Assembly: GCA_028285105.1 (NCBI GenBank)
Contig: JANQQE010000021.1
Coordinates: forward strand, 62,001-126,000
DNA length: 64,000 bases
Direction: 5' to 3'
From: Alphaproteobacteria bacterium
GTDB taxonomy: Bacteria; Planctomycetota; Phycisphaerae; UBA1845
The notes under the pieces are model-generated. The model worked only from the letters and a program-made list of their open reading frames with translations, searched no databases and had not been told where the DNA came from. Both the position numbers and the translations under genes were made by a program. Positions 54,113-62,262 of this stretch are shown one piece after another. Position 1 is the first letter of the stretch, and every line of letters begins with the position of its first letter.

Positions 54113-54643
54113 ATGCACGCATTGAATTCAGTGAAGACTAACTATTACTTCACGAAGGGAATTGACAAATACTTTCTAGGTTGGATTCTCAGAAATACTT
54201 GGCATACGGGCCATCCCAACGATGAACGAATGTTCTATGAATTCGTAGACTCAGTTCACCGATTTAGCAATCGCGTTGGCGGCAAGGCCGGAATGGGAAA
54301 ATACATCATCGACGATGAGGGGCATTTTGAGACAACAGACAAGGGCGTACTAATTGAAAATGGACACCGTAATCCACGCACTCACGACAAAGAATTGTTT
54401 GAGTCAAATATTATCGCTGCTGTAAGAAAAAATGCACCATTCGACGAAGAACGACTTCAAAAACTTGCAACTCGATACGCTGACAGAGCAATGGATATAC
54501 TTGAATTTCTGTGGTGCAAGGACAACAGCATATGTGATCCAAGGACATTAGGCCGGCCCCAAGGACCCGACACACATCTTCAGTCTAATCACGTCGCCCA
54601 CCCAACAAACCCGAACGAATCAGCAAGTACACGAGCGTCATGA
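54113..54643 (+). CDS. AT-rich hypothetical protein
   Basis: The product is 176 residues from the ATG at 54113 (or a GTG at 54095 overlapping the yajC stop by two bases). Codon use is clearly richer in A and T than in the neighbours (many AAA, ATA, AAT), which suggests horizontal gain. Segments such as KGIDKYFLGWILRNTWHTG and EERLQKLATRYADRAMDILEF look like a folded protein; the last 25 residues (GPDTHLQSNHVAHPTNPNES) look unstructured. The end overlaps the convergent protease gene by 59 bases. No family is recognised. Confidence 0.6.
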   Translation: MHALNSVKTNYYFTKGIDKYFLGWILRNTWHTGHPNDERMFYEFVDSVHRFSNRVGGKAGMGKYIIDDEGHFETTDKGVLIENGHRNPRTHDKELFESNIIAAVRKNAPFDEERLQKLATRYADRAMDILEFLWCKDNSICDPRTLGRPQGPDTHLQSNHVAHPTNPNESASTRAS

Positions 54644-55304
54644 TGGCGCTGATGGTGGCTGCAACGTAGGTCAGAGCGGCCGCGTTTAGGACTTTGTCGA
54701 TCGCCTGGCGCTCTTCGATTGTGGCGATGCCCTCTTCTACGACGATGCGCTTAGCCCTGTTGCTTGCATTGAATTCGACTGGCAGGTTAATCAACTGAAA
54801 CAGCACCACGACCGAAAACAGAACGACCCCTGCGATCATCAGGCTGCGGCCAATACTCGACGGACGGCCCCAACTCATCATCATGCCGATCATGAATATG
54901 ATCATTGACATGTTGCTGCCAACCGACGCAAACGGAACGATCCCGTTCCTCAACCTCAAAGGTGCATAGCCCTTCTTATCCTGAAGCGCATGTCCAACCT
55001 CGTGCGCGGCAATACCGACGGCTGCCAGCGACCGGCCTGAATAAACCTGCGGACTTAATCGCAAGGTCTTCGAGCGCGGATCGTAATGGTCCGACAACAT
55101 TCCCTGAACGGGTTCGATTTTGATTTCGCGCATGCCGTTGACGTCGAGAATGCGCTGCGCCGTTTCGACACCGCTCAGCCCACTCATCGGTCGATACTTC
55201 GCAGCCGCCGTAAACGTAGACTTCACGCGATACTGCGCCCACATCGCCAGCAACATCGGCGGAATCAGCAGCATGTAATAAAGAGGGTCCAATCCGAAAT
55301 ACAT
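54585..55304 (-). CDS. YugP-type membrane zinc metalloprotease
   Basis: The product is 239 residues. The zinc motif is HEVGH (AAHEVGHALQD near residue 100), and the third ligand may be in NLPVEFNASNRA. One N-terminal and three or four further helices surround the catalytic part, as expected for the neutral zinc metallopeptidase Zn_peptidase_2/YugP family. Substrates are unknown. The C-terminus ends LIRSGLLGGRRD. It is convergent with the AT-rich gene and divergent from the next unit. Confidence 0.92.
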   Translation of the reverse strand: MYFGLDPLYYMLLIPPMLLAMWAQYRVKSTFTAAAKYRPMSGLSGVETAQRILDVNGMREIKIEPVQGMLSDHYDPRSKTLRLSPQVYSGRSLAAVGIAAHEVGHALQDKKGYAPLRLRNGIVPFASVGSNMSMIIFMIGMMMSWGRPSSIGRSLMIAGVVLFSVVVLFQLINLPVEFNASNRAKRIVVEEGIATIEERQAIDKVLNAAALTYVAATISAIMTLVYLLIRSGLLGGRRD

Positions 55305-55472
55305 GGGTCCATCTCCACAACAGTCTTGTCAGTCTGGCAGTCCAAACCGCCTCAACAGTAAACTGTAGCAAGCTTCATGCCACAAGGCACACGATGCCAC
55401 CTCACGGCACGCCTACACCGACAACTGTTTACATGTTCAACGATGTCGCACCCAACCCGAAGACGCGTTAAC

Positions 55473-55949
55473 TTAATACAACTGCGCGAGATCGGTTTGA
55501 TCCAGGACTTGAAAACCCTTCTTGCCCAGTGCTTCTGCCGCTTGCTCCAGTTGGTCGGCTTGCACTGCCAGTGCGGGGTTGCCATTCGGATGGGTCATCA
55601 GCGCGTAGGCGTACGCCACATCCACTTCGGCGCTAAGAAACGCGACCCACGTATGCAGCAGGGCTTGCTTGCCCGGCGGGAGCGCCACCACGAGAATCTC
55701 GGTCTGATTGACCGCAAACCCCGATTCCTTCAGCAGATCAAACGCCTCGTCCGGGTCGTCCACGATCAGCCGAATGATCGCGCAATCGACCGAATTGACC
55801 ACCGAAAGGGCCAGAATGTGAATGTCCGTTTTGTCGAATAAACGCGTCACCCGCAACAGCTGCCCGATTCCGTTTTCCAGGAAAATCGAAAGCTGGCGGG
55901 CCGCAGGAAATCCGCTGGCATAGGCCAGACTGAAAGGCTCAGTGTCCAT
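55473..55949 (-). CDS. ACT-domain protein
   Basis: From the ATG at 55949 the product is 158 residues; upstream codons in the same frame are non-coding in character. The sequence LSIFLENGIGQLLRVTRLFD followed by DIHILALSVV and AIIRLIVDDPDEAFDLL is a typical ACT domain, and a second, more diverged ACT repeat fills residues about 85-155. Such tandem ACT proteins bind amino acids and act as regulators. The ligand is unknown. It is divergent from dnaK. Confidence 0.85.
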   Translation of the reverse strand: MDTEPFSLAYASGFPAARQLSIFLENGIGQLLRVTRLFDKTDIHILALSVVNSVDCAIIRLIVDDPDEAFDLLKESGFAVNQTEILVVALPPGKQALLHTWVAFLSAEVDVAYAYALMTHPNGNPALAVQADQLEQAAEALGKKGFQVLDQTDLAQLY

Positions 55950-56326
55950 GGCTGTGAGTTTAATACTCCGGCTTAGCGTTCCAAGAGAATTCCCCGGCGG
56001 CTGACGCCACTTCTCAAATAACGTGCCATATCCGCAGATCATCGACCTGCCATCATGGCAGTCAGGCGCGTCCCGCACATTGAATATTGTCGGCAAATGA
56101 TTGTCATTAAACAACTTAAGAATTACCCATTTCACGAAATTCGTGGTATCCGGCTTGCAATGAGCCCCAGAGGACCGTTGTGCCCGTCGATTTCTCGGCA
56201 TCGACCAATGCCGGGTACGGGAAGTGTCGGGTTCGGAGCGTCCAGCGAAATTGAATCAATCACCGCCCGCATCAATCGACCGCAGGTTTGCGGCGTGAGC
56301 GGCCCCGGAAAATGGAGAACGCAGTT
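55950..56326. other. Divergent promoter region upstream of dnaK
   Basis: About 380 bases between the ACT gene and dnaK. I looked for a CIRCE element (TTAGCACTC...GAGTGCTAA) and found none, and no sigma-32 type promoter is clear. A short palindrome CCGCAGGTTTGCGG lies at 56280-56293 near the start. Control of dnaK is therefore not visible. Confidence 0.4.
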
Positions 56327-58258
56327 ATGTCAAAGATCATCGGAATCGACCTCGGAACCACCAACTCGGTTGTCGCCGTCATGGAAGGCGATCAGCCCAA
56401 AGTCCTCACCAATGCCCAGGGCGCTCGGACCACCCCGTCCGTCGTCGCATTCACAGACAAGGGTGAGCGGTTGGTCGGCCAAGTTGCCCGCCACCAGCAG
56501 GTGACCAACCCCAAGAACACCGTCTTTTCGATCAAGCGGTTCATGGGTCGTCGTCACGCAGAAGTTGGTTCGGAAGAAAAGATCGTCCCCTACGAAGTGA
56601 CCGGTGGTGCCGACGAACTCGTCTCGGTGAAGATCCGCGACAAGTCGTACACCCCGCCCGAAATCAGCGCGATGATCTTGCAAGACCTCAAGAAAACCGC
56701 GGAGGACTACCTTGGCGCGAAAGTCGAAAGCGCCGTCATCACCGTCCCTGCATACTTCAACGATTCGCAGCGTAAAGCCACCAAAGACGCCGGCGAGATT
56801 GCCGGCTTGAAGGTCGAGCGCATCATCAACGAACCGACAGCCGCCGCCCTTGCTTACGGTCTCGACAGTGGCAAGAGCGGCAAGGTCGCCGTCTTCGACC
56901 TAGGTGGCGGTACGTTCGACATCTCCATCCTCGACATCGGCGACAACGTGTTCGAAGTACTCGCCTCCAACGGCGACGGACACCTCGGTGGTGACGACTA
57001 CGACGAAGCCCTCATTGACCACGTCGCCGAAGAGTTCCGCAAGACCGAAGGCATCGACCTTCGCAAAGACGCGATGGCCCTCCAGCGCCTCAAAGAAGCC
57101 TGCGAGAAAGCCAAGTGCGAACTCTCGACCACGATGGAAACCAACATCAACCTGCCGTTCATCACGGCTGACCAGTCCGGTCCGAAGCACTTGCAGATGA
57201 CCGTGACGCGGACGAAATTCGACCAACTGACCCACGCACTCACCGAGCGCTGTCGCGGTCCGGTGATGGAATGCCTTAAGAGTTCCAAACTGTCGGCATC
57301 TGAAGTTGACGAAATCGTCCTCGTCGGTGGTTCGACGCGCATCCCTGCCGTCCAGAAACTCGTCACCGACATCTTCGGCAAAGAACCGAACAAGAGCATC
57401 AACCCCGACGAGGTGGTCGGCATCGGTGCGGCGATCCAGGGTTCGATCCTCTCGGGCGATAAGGACGACATCGTTCTGCTCGACGTCACCCCGCTGACCC
57501 TCGGTGTCGAAACCATGGGCGGTGTGCTGACCCCGATGATCGAATCCAACACGACCATCCCGACCTCGAAGAGTCAGGTCTACAGCACGGCGGCTGACAA
57601 CCAAACGGAAGTGACCATCCACGTGCTGCAAGGCAACCGACCGATGGCCGCAGACAACCGTTCGATGGGTCAGTTCAACCTGTCGGGCATCGCGCCAGCC
57701 CCCCGCGGCATGCCACAGATCGAAGTCACGTTCGACATCGACGCAAACGGTATCATCTCGGTATCGGCCAAGGACAAAGCCACCAACAAAGAGCAGTCGA
57801 TCCGCATCGAAGGTTCGTCCGGTCTGACCGATGCCGAAATCGAAAAGATGAAAAACGAAGCCAAGGAGCACGCAGCCGACGACCTCAAGAAGAAGGAACT
57901 CGTCGAAGCCCGCAACCAAGCCGAGCAACTGGCATTCGAAACCGAAAAGCAGTTAAAGGAACATGGTGACAAGGTGTCGGCAGAAACAAGAGGCAAGGTA
58001 GAAAGCGCCATCAGCACCCTGCGCGAAACGGCCAAGAGTGACGATGCCGACGCCATCAAGAAGTCATCCGAAAACCTGATGCAGGAAGCCCAGGAGATCG
58101 GCAAGATCATCTACGAAGAGATGGCCAAGCAACAAGCCGCCCAACAAGCAGCTGGCGGATCAGCCGAATCCTCAGGAGCAGAAGCGGCTCCCGAATCCGA
58201 CACAGCCAAAAACGAAGACGTCATCGACGCCGAGTTTGAGGTTAAGGAGAGTAAGTAA
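56327..58258 (+). CDS. dnaK: Chaperone DnaK (Hsp70)
   Basis: DnaK holds unfolded polypeptides in an ATP-driven cycle. From the ATG at 56327 the product is 643 residues with GGAG 10 bases upstream. The nucleotide-binding domain has [50 protein letters not shown] and [11 protein letters not shown]; the substrate domain has [15 protein letters not shown] and [13 protein letters not shown]. The C-terminus ends [13 protein letters not shown] after an Ala/Gln-rich linker. No dnaJ or grpE lies nearby. The following gene is an unrelated protease. Confidence 0.98.
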   Translation: MSKIIGIDLGTTNSVVAVMEGDQPKVLTNAQGARTTPSVVAFTDKGERLVGQVARHQQVTNPKNTVFSIKRFMGRRHAEVGSEEKIVPYEVTGGADELVSVKIRDKSYTPPEISAMILQDLKKTAEDYLGAKVESAVITVPAYFNDSQRKATKDAGEIAGLKVERIINEPTAAALAYGLDSGKSGKVAVFDLGGGTFDISILDIGDNVFEVLASNGDGHLGGDDYDEALIDHVAEEFRKTEGIDLRKDAMALQRLKEACEKAKCELSTTMETNINLPFITADQSGPKHLQMTVTRTKFDQLTHALTERCRGPVMECLKSSKLSASEVDEIVLVGGSTRIPAVQKLVTDIFGKEPNKSINPDEVVGIGAAIQGSILSGDKDDIVLLDVTPLTLGVETMGGVLTPMIESNTTIPTSKSQVYSTAADNQTEVTIHVLQGNRPMAADNRSMGQFNLSGIAPAPRGMPQIEVTFDIDANGIISVSAKDKATNKEQSIRIEGSSGLTDAEIEKMKNEAKEHAADDLKKKELVEARNQAEQLAFETEKQLKEHGDKVSAETRGKVESAISTLRETAKSDDADAIKKSSENLMQEAQEIGKIIYEEMAKQQAAQQAAGGSAESSGAEAAPESDTAKNEDVIDAEFEVKESK

Positions 58259-58309
58259 GGGCACTATTGGTGACCGGTTCTTAACGGACAGATTTGGTCA
58301 AACATATAT

Positions 58310-59224
58310 ATGAACTTGGGGTTCTTGATGCCATCAGAAAAACCCAGAAGCAGTCCAAGCGAAGAAATGCCCAAGAACTGGCGCTCGGAGAATTTCTGCC
58401 GAGAACTCTCTCACGATCTTGGGAAGTGCATAGTCACGCTTTTCTTGGTTTGCCAGTTTAAAGGCGAAAGGGAACCTCGGCACTATGCCATTACTGGATT
58501 CCTCTACCGCAGAGACTTTTATGCTTACTGGATTACTGCTGGCCATGTCGTCAAGGAAATCAAGAAAATCTTAAGCCACGAAAAGCTTGAGTCCTGCAGG
58601 GCCGAACTCAACGACAGGTGTGGGCCCGATGATGAATGTAGCGTTGTCATTGCTCCAGAAGAACTGCGACTGATGATTTCGCTCGACGAGCAAGGTGTCG
58701 ATTTAGGCTTTTTGTTATTGCGACAACTTTACTACGAAGGTCTAGCCGCAGTGCCAGAAAACATATTCGTAGACTCCAATTCTCTTGGTTCAAAATCTAC
58801 TCTGGATTACCGTGGCGTCTATATGCTGGGTTGTCCGTTTGAATCCCAAGAAGTAACTGATACGGAATTAACCGACTCGACAAAACGAAGTGTAAGAATC
58901 GAAAACCTCTGCTTGCCTGTCGAACCTATCAAAATCCCTGACCAGATTCCGGCAGAGCAAACCTCTTTTTGGGCCAATCCAAACGCATTCTATGGTCGCT
59001 TGCTCCCATTTAGTGATACTGGATCTAATGGAGTCAATTCGATTGAGGCCATGAGCGGTGGCCCGATATTTTCGCTAGAACAGTCTGGTATAAATCGAGT
59101 AAAGCCCCGTCTGATCGGAGTCCAGTCAAGCTGGCTACCACGACAACGGACGATTCGTGCCACGAGTAGTTCGGAGCTCAATGAGTTTCTTAGGTGCTTG
59201 GAAGAAATGGCAGAAGCCGGGTAG
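58310..59224 (+). CDS. Trypsin-like serine protease, probably cytoplasmic
   Basis: The product is 304 residues with no signal peptide. A catalytic triad can be placed: His79 in YAYWITAGHVV, Asp131 in DEQGVDLGFLLL, and Ser249 in IEAMSGGPIFS, which is the GxSGGP-type motif of trypsin-like folds (M replaces the usual G). The polypeptide between is divergent. There is no PDZ domain. It lies 51 bases after dnaK and is somewhat AT-richer, so it may be transferred. A role in a stress or conflict system is possible but not supported by neighbours. Confidence 0.75.
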   Translation: MNLGFLMPSEKPRSSPSEEMPKNWRSENFCRELSHDLGKCIVTLFLVCQFKGEREPRHYAITGFLYRRDFYAYWITAGHVVKEIKKILSHEKLESCRAELNDRCGPDDECSVVIAPEELRLMISLDEQGVDLGFLLLRQLYYEGLAAVPENIFVDSNSLGSKSTLDYRGVYMLGCPFESQEVTDTELTDSTKRSVRIENLCLPVEPIKIPDQIPAEQTSFWANPNAFYGRLLPFSDTGSNGVNSIEAMSGGPIFSLEQSGINRVKPRLIGVQSSWLPRQRTIRATSSSELNEFLRCLEEMAEAG

Positions 59225-59264
59225 GGCACGACAGTGGCCCATATCTCCAGTCTTGGACGGGTGG

Positions 59265-59287
59265 CCCATCTCCTTTGGAGATGGGGG
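59265..59287 (-). repeat. REP hairpin H1 (inverted orientation)
   Basis: CCCATCTCC-TTT-GGAGATGGG, flanked on the right by GGAGGCGATGAT and on the left by GGGTGG. Reverse-complemented it matches H2 and H3 with the same flanks (ATCATCG..., GGGCCACCC). A partial copy, GTGGCCCATATCTCC, precedes it at 59235. Confidence 0.75.
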
Positions 59288-59428
59288 AGGCGATGATCGT
59301 CGTTGCTTAGCTCTCCGAGACTTCTACGCACCGCAGACGTCTTCGTAGCAAATCGTGTAACAACAAATGAATGACAGCGTTTGTCTCCTGGTGCAAGCAT
59401 CTGCACATCGACATTTATCATCGGCTCC

Positions 59429-59449
59429 CCCATGTTCGGAGAACATGGG
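59429..59449 (+). repeat. REP hairpin H2
   Basis: CCCATGTTC-GGA-GAACATGGG flanked by ATCATCGGCTCC and CCACCC. It lies 41 bases from the 3' end of the transposase gene. The stem differs from H1 and H3 by paired changes. Confidence 0.8.
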
Positions 59450-59489
59450 CCACCCTTTCGAAGGAAGCAACATTGAGGATTGAGGCGCA

Positions 59490-59975
59490 TCACCATTCGA
59501 TCGGCCACGCACCGTCCCAATCCATCTTGAGCACGGTTTCATCCCCAAATTCGTAGTACCGATAGCTGCTCCACGCCCAGTCCTCCGCCCGAACTACAAA
59601 GCTTCTCGTGATCGGATTTTTGTGACAGTAGTCCAGCTTCTGCCGCAACGCCTTGTGACGGCGTACGTTGAAATCGTAACCCCGAACATTCCAAATTGAC
59701 TGATCCTTCTTATTCCCATTGGCCCACGCGTTGAGCGGCTCTGACCAGAGTTTGCCATGCGCCCGCCAGATTTCTCGCAGACGCTGTTTACCATGAAACC
59801 CCACGTGTTTCTTGAAGGCGTGCGAGAGTTTGGAAATCGGAACAGGAGCATCGCTGCCCCGCGCGTGCGGATAGAGAATCACGTGAACGTGTTCCGGCAT
59901 GATCACGTACCCCACCAGGCAAACTTTGAATCGTTCTTGAAGGACGCGAAGCCCGTCGGCGACGATGCGCTTCAT
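59490..59975 (-). CDS. REP-associated tyrosine transposase (RAYT), possibly N-terminally deleted
   Basis: RAYTs are single-strand DNA transposases of the Y1/HUH group that mobilise or maintain REP sequences. The product is 161 residues from the ATG at 59975. The HUH motif is in VIMPEHVHVILYPH near residue 27, and the catalytic tyrosine in RQKLDYCHKNPITRSFV; the end EDWAWSSYRYYEFG is typical. Upstream in the same frame RRRLTFF is joined directly to HDDTMKRIV, whereas related proteins carry about a dozen more residues (VTFNCYRRR-type) between, so an N-terminal deletion is likely. REP hairpins lie on both sides. Confidence 0.85.
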   Translation of the reverse strand: MKRIVADGLRVLQERFKVCLVGYVIMPEHVHVILYPHARGSDAPVPISKLSHAFKKHVGFHGKQRLREIWRAHGKLWSEPLNAWANGNKKDQSIWNVRGYDFNVRRHKALRQKLDYCHKNPITRSFVVRAEDWAWSSYRYYEFGDETVLKMDWDGAWPIEW

Positions 59976-60097
59976 TGTGTCGTCGTGAAAAAAAGTCAGG
60001 CGACGCCGACATTAAATGGTTAAGAAGTGCGAATCACCCGGTTCGTCGTATCTGCGAAGATGCTTGGGCATGTACGAAAAGATAGATCATCGACTCC

Positions 60098-60118
60098 CCC
60101 ATGTCCAAAGGACATGGG
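60098..60118 (+). repeat. REP hairpin H3
   Basis: CCCATGTCC-AAA-GGACATGGG with flanks ATCATCGACTCC and CCTCCC, in the same orientation as H2 and on the opposite side of the transposase. The two hairpins bracket the gene within about 690 bases. Confidence 0.8.
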
Positions 60119-60155
60119 CCTCCCGACCGGCTGGGCGTTTGCTCTGAATGCTTCT

Positions 60156-60698
60156 CTAGCTCTCAGCCGACCCTGTATTCTGCGCTGCACCGATCCGCCG
60201 ATTTACTTCGTTCTCCAACATGAGCGCATCCTGATGCTTCCCGATTGATGCGTAGTACACCGACATCCGCTTGCGACCATCGGCATCGCGAAGCACCACG
60301 AACCCGGTCCACTTTTTATAGCCAACCGATGCAACCGACGACCACAGCAGGCGGGTGCGTTTGTACCACTTGTCATAGACGTCAACACCATTCGCCGACA
60401 ACGCGAGCAGCCCCGGCCCATCGTCCGAGCGAAACCACCGCACCACGTCAATCGCAAACAGTGACGGTACCAGCATGATGTAGAGCCACTTTGCAACGCT
60501 CCGATCGACGAAAGCAACCACGAAGAAGGTAAGGATAGCCCCCATGATATAAGGCCAATATCGATCGCGCTTGAGAATCGGCATCGATTTCAGTTTGAAC
60601 CACCGCGTTTCCTCGTCATATTCAAACCCGCACTCCGGGCAGACGTGGGCGGCTGGGAGCGCTTCAAGCATGTAGTTGCATTGCGGGCATCTATCCAT
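60156..60698 (-). CDS. Zinc-ribbon membrane protein
   Basis: The product is 180 residues from the ATG at 60698. The N-terminus is a zinc ribbon (CPQCNYMLEALPAAHVCPECG) like the C-terminal one at 31285-31716. Two transmembrane helices follow (ILTFFVVAFV, YIMLVPSLFAI). The C-terminal domain of about 85 residues (LLALSANGVDVYDKWYK, SVASVGYKKWTGFVVLRDAD) looks like a PH-like beta domain. Function unknown. The ribbon form is typical of planctomycetes. Confidence 0.8.
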   Translation of the reverse strand: MDRCPQCNYMLEALPAAHVCPECGFEYDEETRWFKLKSMPILKRDRYWPYIMGAILTFFVVAFVDRSVAKWLYIMLVPSLFAIDVVRWFRSDDGPGLLALSANGVDVYDKWYKRTRLLWSSVASVGYKKWTGFVVLRDADGRKRMSVYYASIGKHQDALMLENEVNRRIGAAQNTGSAES

Positions 60699-60843
60699 TT
60701 GGAAACGTTCAAGCGAGAAAACAACTGGCCCAAGTTCATCGAGAATGCGATAATCGCCAGGAACGACACGCTGGCTATGATCGTACCGGCGCGTGATTGC
60801 CGATTCAAACTTGCGTTTGCCTTGGAACGCCTTTTGGATGGCT

Positions 60844-61128
60844 ATGGTTGAAGATAACGACATATCCAATGAGCAGTTGGAAGCATTGATTGAAGAGGTT
60901 CGCGAGATGGCATTGCGCGCTCGCGACAAGGCACTTTCGGAATCGTTGCTGGCTGTCGTACCCTACCTTGAACGGGGCGAAATGGATGGCGTTTCCTTTC
61001 AGCATCTGGAAAATCAGCTACCCAAAATCGCAATCGAAAAAGCCAAGGAACGCATGCTTCGTGATTTGCAGATACGCATCGCCAAGCGGATGATGGGTGA
61101 CGACTCATGTTCGAGTCCCCAAGTCTAA
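60844..61128 (+). CDS. Small helical protein of unknown function
   Basis: The product is 94 residues from the ATG at 60844 (MVEDNDISNEQLEALIEEV). It is strongly helical and charged (ALRARDKALSESLL, AIEKAKERMLRDLQIRIAKR). The last nine residues (DDSCSSPQV) and the stop codon are encoded by the REP hairpin H4, with the TAA in its loop, so the present C-terminus may be secondary. It is divergent from the zinc-ribbon gene. Confidence 0.65.
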   Translation: MVEDNDISNEQLEALIEEVREMALRARDKALSESLLAVVPYLERGEMDGVSFQHLENQLPKIAIEKAKERMLRDLQIRIAKRMMGDDSCSSPQV

Positions 61129-61137
61129 ATACTTGGG
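61118..61137 (+). repeat. REP-like hairpin H4
   Basis: CCCAAGT-CTAAAT-ACTTGGG with flanks GAGTCC on the left and CCACCC on the right, a shorter stem of the same family as H1-H3. It overlaps the end of the preceding reading frame. Confidence 0.6.
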
Positions 61138-61204
61138 CCACCCAAAGCGCTATAAGTTTCCCACCCCTGCGACACTTGCACCGACTTCTGCTATCCTTGC
61201 GTGC

Positions 61205-61600
61205 ATGACGCAAAAACTCTCCCGAATCGCAATCGTCGTGCGCGACTATGACGAAGCCATCACGTTTTATACCGAAAAGCTTGGATTCGAATTGATCGAA
61301 GACACGCGACTCAGCGACGTAAAACGGTGGGTGATCGTATCGCCGCCCAGCAGCGAGTGCGCCCTGCTCCTCGCAAAAGCCGCCTCCGATGAACAAGCTG
61401 CCTGCATCGGCAACCAAACCGGCGGACGCGTGTTTCTGTTTCTCTATACCGATGACTTTGAACGCGACTACAACCGGTATCGATCCAACGGCATCGAGTT
61501 CATCCGAGCCCCAAAAAACGAACCGTACGGCCGCGTCGCCGTCTTCGAAGATCTCTACGGCAACAAATGGGATTTAATTCAACCGGCGCACGTCGGTTAG
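61205..61600 (+). CDS. VOC-family (glyoxalase-fold) protein
   Basis: The product is 131 residues from the ATG at 61205. It is one VOC unit with two beta-alpha-beta3 modules: RIAIVVRDYDEAITFYTEKLGFELIEDT, then RVFLFLYTDDFERDYNRYRSNGIEF and a C-terminal YGRVAVFEDLYGNKWDLIQP, which ends in the usual glutamate-bearing strand. Metal ligands and substrate cannot be fixed. A secreted YCII protein gene follows 29 bases later. Confidence 0.88.
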   Translation: MTQKLSRIAIVVRDYDEAITFYTEKLGFELIEDTRLSDVKRWVIVSPPSSECALLLAKAASDEQAACIGNQTGGRVFLFLYTDDFERDYNRYRSNGIEFIRAPKNEPYGRVAVFEDLYGNKWDLIQPAHVG

Positions 61601-61629
61601 CAGCAACAGATCGCCATGGAAGCAAACAA

Positions 61630-62079
61630 ATGAAAAAATTCACGATACCTTTGATAGTGATTGCGGGCATCATGTGGGTAACGGGTTCGGTTGTTGCAAA
61701 CGATCCAGTTGCGCCGGAAGCAACACAGGCATCGGAACTGGACCAAACGTCCAATCACCATGCTGCCGATACCAGACTGCTGTATGCGGCGCTGATTCGC
61801 CCCGGTCCCAATTGGAAACAAGGCGCGAAACCGAGTGAACAGGTTGGCTTTGCAGAACACTTTGCGACGTTGCAGCGGCTACAAGCGGAGGGCGTGCTGG
61901 TTCTTGCCGGTCCGTTTCAGGATGATCGCGGTGGTGGATTAACGGTAATCCGTGCAGACAACCTTGAAGCTGCCAAGACGATCATCGGCCAAGACCCATT
62001 CGTCAAATCGAAAATGGTCATTGCCGACGTTCGCCAATGGTACGCGGCGCTCGGTACGCTGCCTGCCGACAACAAGTAA
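61630..62079 (+). CDS. Secreted YCII-domain protein
   Basis: The product is 149 residues from the ATG at 61630. The signal peptide MKKFTIPLIVIAGIMWVTG is followed by SVVAND. The mature part is a YCII-related domain: RLLYAALIRPGPNWKQG, GFAEHFATLQRLQAEGVLVL, GPFQDDRGGGLTVIRADNLE, and the end VADVRQWYAALG. YCII proteins are ferredoxin-like folds with proposed catalytic His/Asp pairs; the His in AEHF and Asp in QDD are present. Secretion of this family is somewhat unusual. Confidence 0.85.
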   Translation: MKKFTIPLIVIAGIMWVTGSVVANDPVAPEATQASELDQTSNHHAADTRLLYAALIRPGPNWKQGAKPSEQVGFAEHFATLQRLQAEGVLVLAGPFQDDRGGGLTVIRADNLEAAKTIIGQDPFVKSKMVIADVRQWYAALGTLPADNK

Positions 62080-62262
62080 GTGTTCAAGCAATTGTCTAAC
62101 TCGCACGCACTCATGGGACCGGCGACTTGATTCTGCTAAACCTGCTTATAACAACGACCGGATACTTCGACGACGGCCACGTCGGACATGCCGACGACAA
62201 GAGGTACTTCTAGCAATTGTGAAATCAGATCACCGAGGGCCAATCCTTGGTCATTGATAGGT

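Noticed and set aside
55950-56326. CIRCE element upstream of dnaK
   Set aside because: No TTAGCACTC/GAGTGCTAA inverted repeat is present; the GAGTGCC near 52100 is part of an unrelated hairpin.
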